Of a stretch of 64,000 nucleotides of DNA, positions 63,450 to 64,000 are shown in pieces (within the stretch, counting starts at the first letter, position 1; each line of letters begins with the position of its first letter). This DNA comes from Pseudanabaena sp. lw0831 (lineage in GTDB: Bacteria > Cyanobacteriota > Cyanobacteriia > Pseudanabaenales > Pseudanabaenaceae). The stretch spans positions 42,540-106,539 of the forward strand of contig NZ_BBJB01000069.1 in assembly GCF_016584665.1 (NCBI RefSeq), in the 5' to 3' direction. Both the position numbers and the translations under genes were made by a program. Below the pieces are notes generated by a model. That model was not told the origin of the DNA. It saw only the letters and a list, made by a program, of their open reading frames with translations, and made no database searches.

Positions 63450-64000
63450 TTAAGCAAAATTAATTACATATTTTGAACCAAACTCTCGAAGAACTTTTTC
63501 AACATATGAGACTAAACTTTCCCAAGATTCATATGCATTTAGTTCAATCCACTCATATTTCATAAACCGCCATAAAATTTCAATCAAGTTTAACTGGGGA
63601 CTATAAGGAGGCAACAGAAAAATCTCGACTTGCTGACTTTTCCACTCCTCCAGTTTTTCATTAATCATTTGACTGGTGTGAATAGAGGCTTTATCCATAA
63701 CAATCACAGTAGGCTTGGTAGATTGGCGAGCAAAGTCATCAATACAAGCGAGAATGACTGCACTGGTGATACTACGTTCAAAAACATAAGCAGATAAGTC
63801 ATTGTTTCGATTCATCAACCCCACGACATTTAACCGCTTACTACGTTGACTGGGTAGGCTTAAACCCAGTCCTTTCTCTTGCCAAGCATAGGGAATCGGT
63901 GGAGTCAAAGAAAAGCCACTTTCATCAAGATATCGCAAATCGATTTTGCCCTGCATTTCCTGTTCAAGCAATTCGGTGAGTTGTTGCTGTTTCTCTCTAT
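63450..64000 (-). mobile_element. IS630-family transposase gene (partial, N-terminus beyond window)
   Basis: The frame is open to the window edge, so only the C-terminal half (about 183 residues) is seen. DDE_3 (Tc1/mariner-IS630) catalytic residues: Asp in YLDESGFSLTPP, Asp in IVMDKASIHTSQ and Glu in PQLNLIEILWRFMKYEW, with LLPPYSP between. The gene is convergent with the truncated cas10. The IS end must lie between 63386 and 63450, but I could not define its inverted repeat without the other end. Target duplication (TA in this family) cannot be assigned. Confidence 0.9.

Overview
The window looks like chromosomal DNA of a filamentous cyanobacterium, most likely a Pseudanabaena/Limnothrix-type organism. 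The evidence is the very frequent HIP1 octamer GCGATCGC, a ChlI subunit of magnesium chelatase, a PyrF-PyrE fusion, an SLH/OprB-type porin, a LapA-type protein, a PilB-like ATPase, and dense intergenic hairpin repeats with arms such as AAAACCCAAA...TTTGGGTTTT. The genus is an inference. No rRNA, tRNA or CRISPR array was recognised.

Layout. 1-1288: 3' part of a family-5 (peptide/nickel type) ABC substrate-binding lipoprotein. 1376-1855: ispF. 2056-6836: xanthine dehydrogenase operon (FeS/FAD subunit, Mo subunit, XdhC). 6998-8972: REC-histidine kinase and an unknown acidic protein. 8992-13590: an accessory segment holding a BrnT-like toxin gene with an in-frame stop, its antitoxin and two AAA/STAND-like ATPases in one operon, flanked by a degenerate and an intact copy of the 3' end of an HlyD-type adaptor gene. 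13460-22426: HlyD adaptor, FHA-adenylate cyclase, AMIN-M23 peptidase, GAF-PAS-GGDEF cyclase, PyrF-PyrE and a secreted NTF2-like protein. 22586-26243: a secreted unknown, ArsR and MerR regulators, ChlI. 26391-37840: a leftward Wzx/Wzy exopolysaccharide cluster (two glycosyltransferases, asparagine-synthase-like protein, flippase, polymerase/ligase, chain-length protein, OPX protein, and a four-part Alg13-Alg14-STAS-sugar transferase fusion). 38027-47008: GST-like protein, PilB-like ATPase, pentapeptide-repeat protein, metallophosphatase, DUF1993 protein, helicase and a solitary C5 DNA methyltransferase. 47105-54130: BMP-type ABC importer without its ATPase, porin, LapA-like protein, Tgt. 54425-57038: two glycosyltransferases and an acetyltransferase. 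57232-59912: cyanuric acid amidohydrolase/barbiturase family protein and CysS. 60288-64000: small membrane protein, WYL regulator, an apparently truncated type III Cas10 (Cmr2) and an IS630-type transposase.

Most notable: (1) two accessory insertions, 8992-13590 and 17591-20002, each bracketed by a long direct duplication of the end of the neighbouring housekeeping gene, with one copy decayed; (2) the toxin/antitoxin/two-ATPase operon in the first insertion, the best candidate for an uncharacterised system; (3) two families of short non-coding elements whose hairpin stems vary in sequence but stay paired; (4) the four-domain exopolysaccharide fusion; (5) tgt with no standard start codon, next to one of these elements; (6) a methyltransferase whose reading frame continues 62 codons in the -1 frame past a run of six A; (7) Cas10 ending 137 residues after GGDD beside an IS.
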